From: Bacillus sp. FJAT-44742
GTDB taxonomy: Bacteria > Bacillota > Bacilli > Bacillales > Marinococcaceae
NCBI RefSeq assembly: GCF_002797315.1
Contig: NZ_KZ454936.1
Span: 3,109,645-3,173,644, forward strand
Direction of reading: 5' to 3'
Length of the DNA stretch: 64,000 nt
The position numbers were made by a program, and so were the translations under genes. The notes beneath the pieces are model-generated. The model was not told the DNA's origin. It saw nothing but the letters and a program-made list of their open reading frames with translations, and did no database searches. Shown here piece by piece: positions 25,648-33,997 of this stretch. Within the stretch, counting starts at the first letter, position 1. The number at the start of each line of letters is the position of its first letter.

Positions 25648-25697
25648 TTCTGCCTCCTTTCTTTCACTATTTTGCGATCGAGCAAATATACGAAAAC

Positions 25698-27227
25698 TTA
25701 TATCTGTTCATAGAATCCCTCTCGCAGCTTTCTTCTTAGTATTTTTCCTGTCTTGCTTTTAGGAATTTCTGATACAAAGGTATATTTCCGCGGCCGGTTC
25801 ACGTTTGATAACTGGGGATGCTTTTTACAAAACTGGTCAAGGTCCTGAATTTTGAGTGACGGATCTTCCGGGACGATAAAAGCAGCCACGATCTGTCCCC
25901 ACCTTTTATCCGCTTCTCCAACCACGATCACTTCCCGTATTCTGGGATGTTCTTTAAGAACATTTTCAATATGAAAAGGATAAATATTTTCTCCCCCAGA
26001 GATTATCATGTCATCGGCTCTTCCAACCACAACCAGATTGCCTTCCTTGTTGAAATAGCCTAAGTCTCCTGTATAGTACCAGTCGCTGCTAATGGCATCT
26101 CTTGTCGCATCCGGCCTGTTCCAGTACCCTTTAAAAGCTTCCACAGAGTTCATATTGATGACAATTTGGCCTACTTCCCCCTCTTTCATCTCTGCCTCTG
26201 ATATAGAGTCCGGTCGAGAATTTGGGGAAATAAGACGGATATTTTGGTGAATACCGGGCTTTCCGCCCGAGCCTTTCAGGCGAATATCCTCACAATAGGT
26301 AAATGTATAAATTTCCGTGCTTCCATAGTGATTGACAAAGCGCTGCGGGGAAAAGATTTCATCACATTTTCTCACCAGTTCATCAGACATAGGCGACCCT
26401 GAATAAGAAATCGTATGAACGTTAGATAGGTCATGCTGGGAAGCGTCAAGATGGTACACCATATCATGATAATACGTAGGAGTTAAGAACAGACACGTTA
26501 CCTTCTCTTCGTCTATCGCTTGCAAGGAATCTTTCGGATCAAACTCTGTCATTAACACGGCTGAGCCGCTAAGGAGAGACACGGCAAGCAAAGACCTGAT
26601 GCCTATGACATGGTACATGGGAACTGCCAGTAACGTCCGGTCAAAGGTTTTATACCTGCACTGAATAATGTGTGCTAACGAAGAGGTGTATTCATTGATA
26701 TGAGTCCTTGGCACCCCTTTTGGCACCCCGGTGGTTCCTGAGGTGTACAAAATCATCGCGATGTCCTCATACGAAATATCAGGCTGGCTATAAGAAGAAG
26801 TCCCCTGGTCAACAAGCTCTTCATAGCTGATATCAGCTTTTGCCCCATTTACCCCTATTAAAATCGGACGCTCCGCAAATACTTCTTTTTTCACCAGATG
26901 CTCACTAAACGGTTCATAGACAACTACCTTTGGTTCAATGTCCTTCACACAAAAGTAAAAGTCATCAATCGATAAGCGAAAGTTGACCGGTGTGTAAATC
27001 ACACCGAGCTTCTGACAGGCCCAAAAAATGATAACGTTTTCAATATTGTTTTTTAAAATAACCATCAACCGGTCCTGCTTTTTAATGCCAAGCTTTTGTA
27101 AAGAAGAAGCCATACGGTTCACTTCTTCTTCCAATTCTTTGTATGTATAGCTTTTCTTTGAGCTAATAAGAGCCGGCTTACTGGCGTGCCGGTGGACGGA
27201 GATATCAAACAGCATGCTTAAGTTCAA
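25698..27227 (-). CDS. Acyl-CoA synthetase (AMP-forming)
   Basis: A 509-residue ANL-superfamily ligase that activates a carboxylic acid with ATP and CoA. Core motifs are all present: YTSGTTGVPKGVPRTH (A3, about residue 164), YGSTEIYTF (A5, about 300), YYTGDLGYF (A7, about 390), GRADDMIISGGENIYP (A8) and the catalytic Lys in KSKTGKILRRKL (A10). The start is TTG at 27227, with AAAGGAGGG six or seven bases upstream. The response regulator follows after 50 bases. It probably activates the acid degraded by the downstream operon. Chain length or aromatic specificity cannot be read. Confidence 0.92.
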   Translation of the reverse strand: MNLSMLFDISVHRHASKPALISSKKSYTYKELEEEVNRMASSLQKLGIKKQDRLMVILKNNIENVIIFWACQKLGVIYTPVNFRLSIDDFYFCVKDIEPKVVVYEPFSEHLVKKEVFAERPILIGVNGAKADISYEELVDQGTSSYSQPDISYEDIAMILYTSGTTGVPKGVPRTHINEYTSSLAHIIQCRYKTFDRTLLAVPMYHVIGIRSLLAVSLLSGSAVLMTEFDPKDSLQAIDEEKVTCLFLTPTYYHDMVYHLDASQHDLSNVHTISYSGSPMSDELVRKCDEIFSPQRFVNHYGSTEIYTFTYCEDIRLKGSGGKPGIHQNIRLISPNSRPDSISEAEMKEGEVGQIVINMNSVEAFKGYWNRPDATRDAISSDWYYTGDLGYFNKEGNLVVVGRADDMIISGGENIYPFHIENVLKEHPRIREVIVVGEADKRWGQIVAAFIVPEDPSLKIQDLDQFCKKHPQLSNVNRPRKYTFVSEIPKSKTGKILRRKLREGFYEQI

Positions 27228-27571
27228 AGGAAACCCTCCTTTACTCTCTAAATCTTTAAGACATAGTCTTATTTTATCATTATTATTTTGGTTTTGTGAT
27301 AAAGCTTACTGCATTTTTCAGCTAGTTAATAATAGGAAAGCATTAAGCAGGACAACCAACTGCCTACTCCCCATTCAATTGCAACCCCCTCCTTTTAGAC
27401 TCCGCTTTTCTGCTACTATTATGCTAATATATACAGAAGTAATCAATTAAACCAATTGGAATTATAGGAATTATATTATATAATGTAGTCCTAAACTACT
27501 TCCTAGTAAAGATACGCTTCTTTTCCTTTTCTATGGTTTCAATTACCGCAACTTATTATCTAAGTTTATAG
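27228..27571. other. Intergenic region with a 15-bp palindrome
   Basis: TAAGACATAGTCTTA (27257-27271) is a perfect palindrome 30 bases upstream of the acyl-CoA ligase start and could be an operator. It does not match the FadR or FapR boxes I know. No other gene or convincing ligase promoter was seen in this stretch. Confidence 0.45.
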
Positions 27572-27599
27572 TTGAAATCAAAGACACAAGTAGTATAAT
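27572..27599 (+). promoter_or_regulatory. Sigma-A promoter of the SinI-like gene
   Basis: TTGAAA (27572-27577), 16 bases, TATAAT (27594-27599). The palindrome ATAGTACTAT (27598-27607) overlaps the predicted start and could be an operator. The leader is about 120 bases. Confidence 0.8.
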
Positions 27600-27727
27600 A
27601 GTACTATATTAGTAATAATTAACATATCTGGTTAATCACGTTACTAACTGTCATTCTATTCGTGAAATATATTTATTTCTAATGTCAACAACACATAAAA
27701 GACTATTTAATACCTAGGGGGATAAGG

Positions 27728-27859
27728 ATGGGGAAACAAAGAACGTCTAACATCGATTGTGAATGGCTGGAATTGATAAAAGAAGCCTATGAAATAGGAA
27801 TCACGAAAAAAGAGGTAAAAGAATTTCTTCAGAGAGAGGCTATCAAAGTCCCTCTTTAA
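27728..27859 (+). CDS. SinI-like antirepressor peptide (43 aa)
   Basis: A 43-residue protein with the SinI/SinR interaction helix: CEWLELIKEAYEIGITKKEV followed by KEFLQ. This matches the D/E-W-x-x-L-I-x-E-A-x-x-x-G-I-x-x-x-E-V-x-x-F-L pattern of SinI-type antirepressors, which unfold SinR and relieve repression of biofilm matrix genes. AGGGGGAT lies seven bases before the ATG. It is shorter than B. subtilis SinI (57 aa) and lacks a long tail. No sinR accompanies it; the nearest downstream genes are an asparaginase (opposite strand) and, 2-20 kb away, the exopolysaccharide locus. Its own strong promoter and terminator make it a complete monocistronic unit. Confidence 0.78.
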   Translation: MGKQRTSNIDCEWLELIKEAYEIGITKKEVKEFLQREAIKVPL

Positions 27860-27913
27860 ACTGATCATGTGGGGAATAAGTAGAGAAGGCAGAAGTTCAT
27901 CTTGATACAAATG

Positions 27914-27949
27914 AAGAAAGAGCTAACGACCAGTCAGCTCTTTCTTTTT
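27914..27949. terminator. Terminator between sinI-like gene and asparaginase
   Basis: An 11-bp stem (AAGAAAGAGCT with AGCTCTTTCTT, 11-nt loop) followed by T on the plus strand. The two genes converge here, so it may act in both directions. Confidence 0.85.
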
Positions 27950-27963
27950 GGCTTGTATAATGA

Positions 27964-29109
27964 TTAATATTCATCAAAATAACTCTGTATTTCTTCTGGG
28001 TCATCTGTCTGTGTCAAGGCCACGGTTAACAGAATACGAGCCTTTACAGGATTTAAAGTATCAGATGTTAAAAAGTCACTGTCTTCATCCGGTGTCACTA
28101 TCCCGTTTCCTACTCTTGAAGATCTCACGACCATGACTCCGTTATCGTGTGCATATTCAGCCCCTTCACGAGCATTAGAAGACATGCCTCCGTTACCTGC
28201 TCCAGCCACGATAAGCCCGTCTACTCCTTGATCGGCCGCAGCTTCAAACATATAAGAGCGGTCACTCTGGTGAGTGTAAATAATATCTACCTCTGGAAGT
28301 TCCTCTACATCTGAAACGTCAAACTCTGAGTTGGCGGTATGGGTACGTGTTGTTTCGGTATAAAATCTTGGCTCTCCATCAATGATATTTCCCAGGTTTC
28401 CCATTTCTGTAGAAGTAAACGTGTCAATCTGCATGGTATTTGTTTTACTTACGTCACGAGCTGAACCGATACGGTCATTTTGTGAGATCATGACTCCTCG
28501 ATCCTTTGCCTCTTCATGCCCTGCTAAGAGGACAGCATTATACAGATTAAGTTCGCCATCTGAACTCATGGCTGTATCTGGTCTCATGGCACCTACCATG
28601 ACTACTGGCTTTTCACTGTCTACTACGAGATTTAGAAAGTAAGCAGTCTCTTCTAATGTGTTGGTCCCATGTGTAATCACAATCCCATCTACATCATCGG
28701 AGGCCAGACGCTCGTTCACTTCATGAGCAAGCTCCAACAGAATCTCATTATTAATATCATTACTGCTTACACCGGTAATATCCTCCCCGGTAACATTTGC
28801 AATGTCCTCCAGCTCAGGGACTTGTTCTAGTAAATCCTGAATCTCAATTTCTCCAGCTGTGTAATCAGCTAAATCTGTTCTCTCTTCTCCGACTGCTGCG
28901 ATCGTTCCACCGGTGGCTAGTATTTCTACATTCGGTAACTCTTCATCATATCCTTCTACTGCCACATCTTCATTTTCTTTAACGCTTTCCTGCTTCTCTT
29001 CAGGCACTACCTCGGCTGGCCCGCTTGCATACATAGACCAGGAACCAAACCCAACGGATACGGCAACGATGGAACCAATGACAAACTTACTTTTCTTTTT
29101 TACCTGCAT
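27964..29109 (-). CDS. ansZ: Exported type II L-asparaginase
   Basis: Hydrolyses asparagine (and often glutamine) to the acid and ammonia outside the membrane. It has an N-terminal hydrophobic signal or anchor (residues 9-29), an acidic linker (about 30-58), then the asparaginase fold. LATGGTIA holds nucleophile Thr69, ITHGTNTLEET the second active-site motif, and SKTNTMQIDTF lies near the catalytic Lys. The second motif reads HGTNT rather than the HGTDT of E. coli enzymes, which I believe is tolerated in Bacillus-type members. AAAGGATGGG precedes the ATG. Full length at 381 residues, strongly acidic. The symbol is given by analogy with B. subtilis AnsZ. Confidence 0.9.
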   Translation of the reverse strand: MQVKKKSKFVIGSIVAVSVGFGSWSMYASGPAEVVPEEKQESVKENEDVAVEGYDEELPNVEILATGGTIAAVGEERTDLADYTAGEIEIQDLLEQVPELEDIANVTGEDITGVSSNDINNEILLELAHEVNERLASDDVDGIVITHGTNTLEETAYFLNLVVDSEKPVVMVGAMRPDTAMSSDGELNLYNAVLLAGHEEAKDRGVMISQNDRIGSARDVSKTNTMQIDTFTSTEMGNLGNIIDGEPRFYTETTRTHTANSEFDVSDVEELPEVDIIYTHQSDRSYMFEAAADQGVDGLIVAGAGNGGMSSNAREGAEYAHDNGVMVVRSSRVGNGIVTPDEDSDFLTSDTLNPVKARILLTVALTQTDDPEEIQSYFDEY

Positions 29110-29272
29110 AAGAAACCCATCCTTTATGTATAGATTGATTTCTATTATATTAGAGAAGCAATTTAGTTAGTTAAAGTATGTCAGCTTTTCTCCCATTATA
29201 TATTATTGCAAACCCATTCCCTTGTTCCTTTCATAGAAAGACAGGTCCATAAGTATTTTTAGGATCAAAATC

Positions 29273-29713
29273 CTATATAAAATACATTAACCCCTCTTTC
29301 TCCATGCAATGATTCGTGATATGCTCCCATATATGTTCGCCTACAACGTGTGGAACGTGCATAATGGCCTGGTACCACCTCATTCTAAAATACAGATCGG
29401 TTACCTGCCTTGCAAGGTAGGTCACATCTCTTGCAGGTACAGGCTGTTCTACTTTTTCAAATTCATTTAAATGCATATAGTGATAGCTTTCCCTGCCATT
29501 AGTAACCTTCACTTTAGCCTCTCCAGTGGCCAGACCACGAGCGATGATGCCATTGGTATTGCTGTGCAGAAAGACAATATCACCGGCCTGGATATCACTT
29601 ATGTAATACTTCCAGGGGGATTGATAAGCAGCCACTTTCATCTCCTGTAACATTTCTTTTTCATTCGTTGGATTGTAGGATTTGTTTGTATTTACAATAA
29701 AAGCTCTCTTCAC
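29273..29713 (-). CDS. Small PUA/EVE-like domain protein
   Basis: A 146-residue cytoplasmic protein that looks like an EVE/PUA-fold member: FIVNTNKSYNP at the N-terminus, SPWKYYISDIQAGDIVFLHSNTNGIIARGLATG in the middle and a tryptophan- and histidine-rich C-terminal half (RMRWYQAIMHVPHVVG). EVE domains bind modified nucleic-acid bases. The start is GTG with AAAGGA nine bases upstream. It stands between asparaginase and ugd without an obvious partner. The fold assignment rests on pattern only and should be treated as tentative. Confidence 0.6.
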   Translation of the reverse strand: MKRAFIVNTNKSYNPTNEKEMLQEMKVAAYQSPWKYYISDIQAGDIVFLHSNTNGIIARGLATGEAKVKVTNGRESYHYMHLNEFEKVEQPVPARDVTYLARQVTDLYFRMRWYQAIMHVPHVVGEHIWEHITNHCMEKEGLMYFI

Positions 29714-29870
29714 TTAGCATCGTCCTTTCAAAATGTAATAACTTTATATGTTATGGTTGATATATTCTTATCTTAATATATTAACCAGGACTTTAGGCAT
29801 ACATTGGAACATAATCTCACAAACCTTTATTTTTAATTGAAAATTCTGAAATTATTAAATAAAAAAAGTA

Positions 29871-29889
29871 CCCGCCTACACTAGGCGGG
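29871..29889 (-). terminator. Terminator after ugd
   Basis: An 8-bp GC-rich perfect stem with a 3-nt loop and seven T on the minus strand. It ends the exopolysaccharide precursor genes. Confidence 0.92.
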
Positions 29890-29898
29890 ATAGATAAA

Positions 29899-31218
29899 TT
29901 ACACTTTTTCGGCCACTTTACCCACAGACGGGCGACCAACAGAATAATACACAATATTATGCTTCTCTGCCTCTTCAAGATCAAAGCAGTTTCTGCCGTC
30001 AAATACAACGGGCTCTGGCATCTTTTCAGAAAACAAACCAAGGTCTAGCTGTTTAATCTCATCCCATTCCGTAAGAATGATCACCGCATCAGCTCCTTCA
30101 ATGGCTTCCTCAGGAGAGTCAGCGTAATTCATAATTTCAGGAAGAACCTTTTTCGCGTTCTCTGTGGCAATTGGGTCATACCCGACTACTTCTGCTCCAG
30201 AAAGAATAAGCTCCTGGGAAACTACAGTAGAGGCAGCTTCTCGCATGTCATCGGTATTCGGCTTAAAGGCAAGACCTAGAAGAGCAATTTTCTTGCCACG
30301 GACTGAACCACCGAAATGCTCTTTTATTTTATGAACAGGAAGAGCCTGCTGATGAGCATTCACATCAATCACGGCACGCAAAAGATTAAACTCGTGGTCT
30401 ACATTGCTAGCAATCTGAACTAACGCACTTGTATCCTTCGGAAAACAAGATCCACCGTAGCCGATTCCGGCATTTAAAAACTTACTTCCAATTCGGTCAT
30501 CCTGTCCCATACCGGCAGCTACATCGTCCACGTTTGCTCCTAAGCTGTCACAAAGATTGGCAATCTCATTGATAAAACTAATCTTTGTCGCAAGGAAAGC
30601 ATTGGAGGCGTATTTAATCATCTCTGCACTTTTTACATTGGTATGGAAAAGCGGAATGTTAAATGGAGCATAAATGTCGTCCATCAGCTTTGCTGCTTTT
30701 TCACTGGAAGACCCTATAACAATACGATCTCCATGAAAGGTATCATGAACGGCTGATCCTTCACGTAAAAACTCAGGGTTAGAAACAACTTCACACTCTA
30801 CATCTGTCCCAGCGGATAGGATGTTTTGAATCACATCATTCGTTCCTACAGGAACCGTGCTTTTGGTGACTACGACAACTGGCTTCGTAATATGCTCGGC
30901 AATATCATTGGCTGCCGCTTTGATATACGTCAGGTCAGCTGTTCCGTCAAAGCGCTCCGGGGTACCGACAGCTATGTAAATAGCATCCGCTTCAATGAAG
31001 CCCTCACTATGCTGTGAGGTGAAGAATAGGCGACCAGCAGCAATATTTTTTGTCATGAGGTCTTCTAATCCTGGTTCATAGATAGGTGAGAAACCCTGCT
31101 TCATTTTTTCTACTTTTTGTTCATCAAGATCAATACACGTTACTGTATGGCCAATATCTGAAAGAGAAACACCTGTGACAAGGCCCACGTACCCTGTTCC
31201 AACGACTGTTATGTTCAT
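29899..31218 (-). CDS. ugd: UDP-glucose 6-dehydrogenase
   Basis: Oxidises UDP-glucose twice with NAD to UDP-glucuronate, a precursor of acidic polysaccharides. The 439-residue protein has the N-terminal Rossmann motif VVGTGYVGLVTGVSLS, the central helix SAEMIKYASNAFLATKISFINE, and catalytic Cys258 in GIGYGGSCFPKD. The C-terminal UDP-binding domain begins at KKIALLGLAFKPNTDDMREA. AGGGGGAAATG precedes the ATG. It follows galU after 14 bases, so the two consecutive steps from glucose-1-phosphate are co-expressed. The product feeds the epimerase at 32.2-33.3 kb. In B. subtilis the paralogues are tuaD, ugd and ytcA. Confidence 0.95.
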   Translation of the reverse strand: MNITVVGTGYVGLVTGVSLSDIGHTVTCIDLDEQKVEKMKQGFSPIYEPGLEDLMTKNIAAGRLFFTSQHSEGFIEADAIYIAVGTPERFDGTADLTYIKAAANDIAEHITKPVVVVTKSTVPVGTNDVIQNILSAGTDVECEVVSNPEFLREGSAVHDTFHGDRIVIGSSSEKAAKLMDDIYAPFNIPLFHTNVKSAEMIKYASNAFLATKISFINEIANLCDSLGANVDDVAAGMGQDDRIGSKFLNAGIGYGGSCFPKDTSALVQIASNVDHEFNLLRAVIDVNAHQQALPVHKIKEHFGGSVRGKKIALLGLAFKPNTDDMREAASTVVSQELILSGAEVVGYDPIATENAKKVLPEIMNYADSPEEAIEGADAVIILTEWDEIKQLDLGLFSEKMPEPVVFDGRNCFDLEEAEKHNIVYYSVGRPSVGKVAEKV

Positions 31219-31232
31219 TTTTTCATTTCCCC

Positions 31233-32126
31233 CTATTTCTTTCCTACTAATTCAGCACTAGTAAGACTTTCTAAATATGCTTGTACATCATCCCGCAGGT
31301 CCTCTCGGTCTAACGCAAAGTCTACTGTTGCTTTCACAAAGCCTAATTTGTCACCAACGTCATACCTTTCGCCTTCAAACTCATACGCAAGAACGGCCTG
31401 CTGGGAGTTCAGAACCTTAATCGCGTCGGTCAATTGAATTTCATTTCCAGCTCCAGGTGGAAGGGATTCCAAAATATCAAAGATTTCCGGACGAAGCACG
31501 TAACGACCCATGATGGCATAGTTAGAAGGAGCATCTACCAAGGTTGGTTTCTCAAACAAGTCAGATACGTGAATGACTCCTGGCTCAATCTGTTCACCTT
31601 TAGGCTGAATGATGCCGTACTTAGACACATCTTCATCGGCTACTTCCTGAACTCCTACGACAGAAGATGAGTACCGCTCGAATGTTCCTATCAACTGACT
31701 TAAGCAAGGCAGATTCTTAGATTTTACAATGTCATCACCAAGAAGCACGGCAAACGGTTCATTACCAACAAAGCTGCTGGCGCAAGAAATCGCATGCCCC
31801 AATCCTTTAGGTTCCTTCTGACGAATATAATGGATGTTAGCCATGTTTGAAATGCTTTGAATATCGTCAAGAATCTCCATCTTTTGTTTTTTTAATAACG
31901 TTTCTTCAAGTTCATAGGATTTATCGAAATGGTCTTCAATCGCACGCTTGCCACGGCCACTTACAATGATAATGTCTTCTATTCCAGATTCAATGGCTTC
32001 TTCAACGATATATTGAATGGTCGGTTTATCAACAATAGGGAGCATTTCTTTTGGCTGAGCTTTCGTGGCAGGCAGGAATCGAGTCCCAAGACCAGCTGCC
32101 GGTATGATTGCTTTACGTACTTGCAT
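31233..32126 (-). CDS. galU: UTP-glucose-1-phosphate uridylyltransferase
   Basis: Makes UDP-glucose from UTP and glucose-1-phosphate. The 297-residue sequence has the nucleotide-binding signature [20 protein letters not shown], the [13 protein letters not shown] motif, LGDDIV in the active site and [12 protein letters not shown]. Length equals GalU/GtaB. TAGGAGGGATTT precedes the ATG. It is separated from the main eps transcript by a terminator, so it could be read through or have its own weak promoter within the short AT-rich leader. It provides substrate for ugd directly downstream. Confidence 0.95.
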   Translation of the reverse strand: MQVRKAIIPAAGLGTRFLPATKAQPKEMLPIVDKPTIQYIVEEAIESGIEDIIIVSGRGKRAIEDHFDKSYELEETLLKKQKMEILDDIQSISNMANIHYIRQKEPKGLGHAISCASSFVGNEPFAVLLGDDIVKSKNLPCLSQLIGTFERYSSSVVGVQEVADEDVSKYGIIQPKGEQIEPGVIHVSDLFEKPTLVDAPSNYAIMGRYVLRPEIFDILESLPPGAGNEIQLTDAIKVLNSQQAVLAYEFEGERYDVGDKLGFVKATVDFALDREDLRDDVQAYLESLTSAELVGKK

Positions 32127-32163
32127 GAGAAATCCCTCCTAATTTTGTAAAATAATCAATATA

Positions 32164-32197
32164 ATAAAAATACCACATCTTTAGTAAGAATGTGGTA
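32164..32197 (-). terminator. Terminator between the epimerase and galU
   Basis: TACCACAT pairs with ATGTGGTA around an 11-nt loop, followed by TTTTTATTAT on the minus strand. It would end or attenuate the main exopolysaccharide transcript. Confidence 0.8.
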
Positions 32198-32229
32198 AAA
32201 ATACCCAAATTAAATAGAGAAAAATGATA

Positions 32230-33267
32230 TTACTTGTTTTCTTGTTGAATGGCTGGTGAATCAACCTTGTAGTATTCTTTGTACCAATCAACAAACTTCT
32301 TCAGTCCTTCATCAATAGTTGTGCTTGGCTTAAAGCCTGTAGCATTCTGGAGGTCATCAATATCAGCGTAGGTTGCTTCTACATCACCAGGCTGCATCGG
32401 AAGAAATTCCTTCTTCGCTTCAATCCCTAAATGCTTTTCAAGGCTTTGGATAAAGTCCATTAGCTTTACTGGCTGATTGTTTCCAATGTTATAAACCTTG
32501 TACGGGGCATAGCTTGAACTTGGATCAGGGTTCTCCCGGTCCCATGCTTCATCAGCCTTTGGCGGCTTGTCCAGTAACCTAACAATCCCATCGACAATGT
32601 CATCAATATAAGTAAAGTCTCGCATCATTTCACCATTGTTAAAGACTTTAATCGGTTTTCCTTCAACAATGTTCTTTGTAAAAGAATAGTAGGCCATATC
32701 AGGACGGCCGTAAGGACCATACACGGTAAAGAAACGAAGACCTGTAGTTGGAATGTTATAAAGATGACTATAGGTATGGGCCATAAGTTCATTCGATTTC
32801 TTAGTTGCAGCGTACAAACTCACAGGATGGTTTACTTCATCAGACGTTGAGAAAGGCATCTTTACGTTTGCTCCGTAAACAGAGCTTGAAGAAGCATAAA
32901 TTAAGTGTTTGACATTATTATGCCTACATGCCTCAAGTATATTAACGAAGCCTACTAAATTAGAATCCACGTAAGCACGAGGATTCTCTAAGCTATAACG
33001 AACACCAGCCTGAGCTGCCAGGTTAATTACAATATCAATGTTTTCTGTCTCACAGCAATCATTTAAAGCTTCACGATTAGCAAGATCTGCTTCATAAAAA
33101 GTAAAAAATTTAAAAGGTTGCAAGGTCTGCAATCGCTGTTTCTTTAGCTGAGTATCATAATAATCATTTACATTATCATACCCAATAATACAATGACCCT
33201 TTTCTAACAATGCTTTTGATAAGTGCATCCCTATAAAACCTACTACCCCGGTTACTAATATATTCAT
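32230..33267 (-). CDS. UDP-glucuronate 4-epimerase-like SDR enzyme
   Basis: A 345-residue extended short-chain dehydrogenase that interconverts the C4 configuration of UDP-sugars, most likely UDP-glucuronate to UDP-galacturonate. The NAD loop is TGVVGFIGMHL, the catalytic set lies in SSSSVYGAN and SLYAATKKSNELMAH (Tyr-x-x-x-Lys normally; here YAATKKSNE), and RFFTVYGPYGRPDMAYYSFT is typical of the CapI/LspL group. An upstream TTG lies too close to AAAGGAG, so the ATG at 33267 is used. It is last in the main eps operon, directly upstream of galU-ugd, which make its presumed substrate. Confidence 0.9.
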   Translation of the reverse strand: MNILVTGVVGFIGMHLSKALLEKGHCIIGYDNVNDYYDTQLKKQRLQTLQPFKFFTFYEADLANREALNDCCETENIDIVINLAAQAGVRYSLENPRAYVDSNLVGFVNILEACRHNNVKHLIYASSSSVYGANVKMPFSTSDEVNHPVSLYAATKKSNELMAHTYSHLYNIPTTGLRFFTVYGPYGRPDMAYYSFTKNIVEGKPIKVFNNGEMMRDFTYIDDIVDGIVRLLDKPPKADEAWDRENPDPSSSYAPYKVYNIGNNQPVKLMDFIQSLEKHLGIEAKKEFLPMQPGDVEATYADIDDLQNATGFKPSTTIDEGLKKFVDWYKEYYKVDSPAIQQENK

Positions 33268-33325
33268 TTTCAAATACTCCTTTTTAAAACAACTACGATT
33301 TCTACAAGTTAAACAAGCATTGCTT

Positions 33326-33997
33326 TTAGTATGCTCCCTTACCGGTTATTATTTGTGTGATTGTCTTCAGAAAAATTTTTGAATCTAATAATATAGAACA
33401 GTTCCTAACGTAATAGAGATCATATTCTATCTTTACACCGTGTGGGATTTCAGACCTTCCATTTATTTGTGCGTAACCTGTGATACCTGGTTTCACCTTT
33501 AATCTTTGACTTTGGTGGTAATCATAACAAGCTGTAATTTCAGGAATCTCTGGTCTAGGTCCTATGATGCTCATATTCCCTATCAGCACATTAAATAACT
33601 GAGGTAACTCATCGACACTATACTTCCTCAAATAATAACCAACTTTTGTGATATTTGGATTTGAAGTTGAAGTTTTAAAAACAAAGTTATCTGGTACCTT
33701 CTCCTTCCAGTTAAACCGAATTTCCTCTGACCTTTCAGGTCTGTTAACTTGTTTCATAGATCTAAATTTATACATTGAAAACACTGTATTATTTTTCCCG
33801 CTCCTTGGTTGTTTAAACAAAACGGGTCTTCCATCGAATAATAAAATAATTATAGACACCAGAATAAATAGAGGTGACAAAATTATTAAGCCTAGAGAGC
33901 TAATGAAAATATCAAAAGTTCTTTTTATTACTTTGTAGTATATGCTTTTTGATAAAATCAATTCTCTCTCTGTCTGCCGTAGTTTCTTCATTTCCAC
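33326..33997 (-). CDS. Priming sugar transferase (polyprenyl-phosphate glycosyl-1-phosphate transferase)
   Basis: Transfers the first sugar-1-phosphate to undecaprenyl phosphate to start repeat-unit assembly at the membrane. About 223 residues: one hydrophobic membrane segment (FISSLGLIILSPLFILVSIII), then the catalytic domain with PVLFKQPRSGKNNTVFSMYKFRSM, YLRKYSVDELPQLFNVL, IGPRPE and VKPGITGYAQINGRSE. All of these are hallmarks of the WbaP/EpsL-type family. Possible starts are ATG 34018, GTG 33997 and ATG 33991; GGAGG lies eight bases before the GTG. Any of them overlaps the end of the Rossmann gene by about 80-107 bases, an unusually long overlap. Confidence 0.9.
   Translation of the reverse strand: MEMKKLRQTERELILSKSIYYKVIKRTFDIFISSLGLIILSPLFILVSIIILLFDGRPVLFKQPRSGKNNTVFSMYKFRSMKQVNRPERSEEIRFNWKEKVPDNFVFKTSTSNPNITKVGYYLRKYSVDELPQLFNVLIGNMSIIGPRPEIPEITACYDYHQSQRLKVKPGITGYAQINGRSEIPHGVKIEYDLYYVRNCSILLDSKIFLKTITQIITGKGAY

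Noticed and set aside
27964-29109. Asparaginase with HGTNT instead of HGTDT as an inactivated enzyme
   Set aside because: Other catalytic residues are intact, and I believe Asn occurs at this place in Bacillus-type asparaginases, so loss of activity is not supported.
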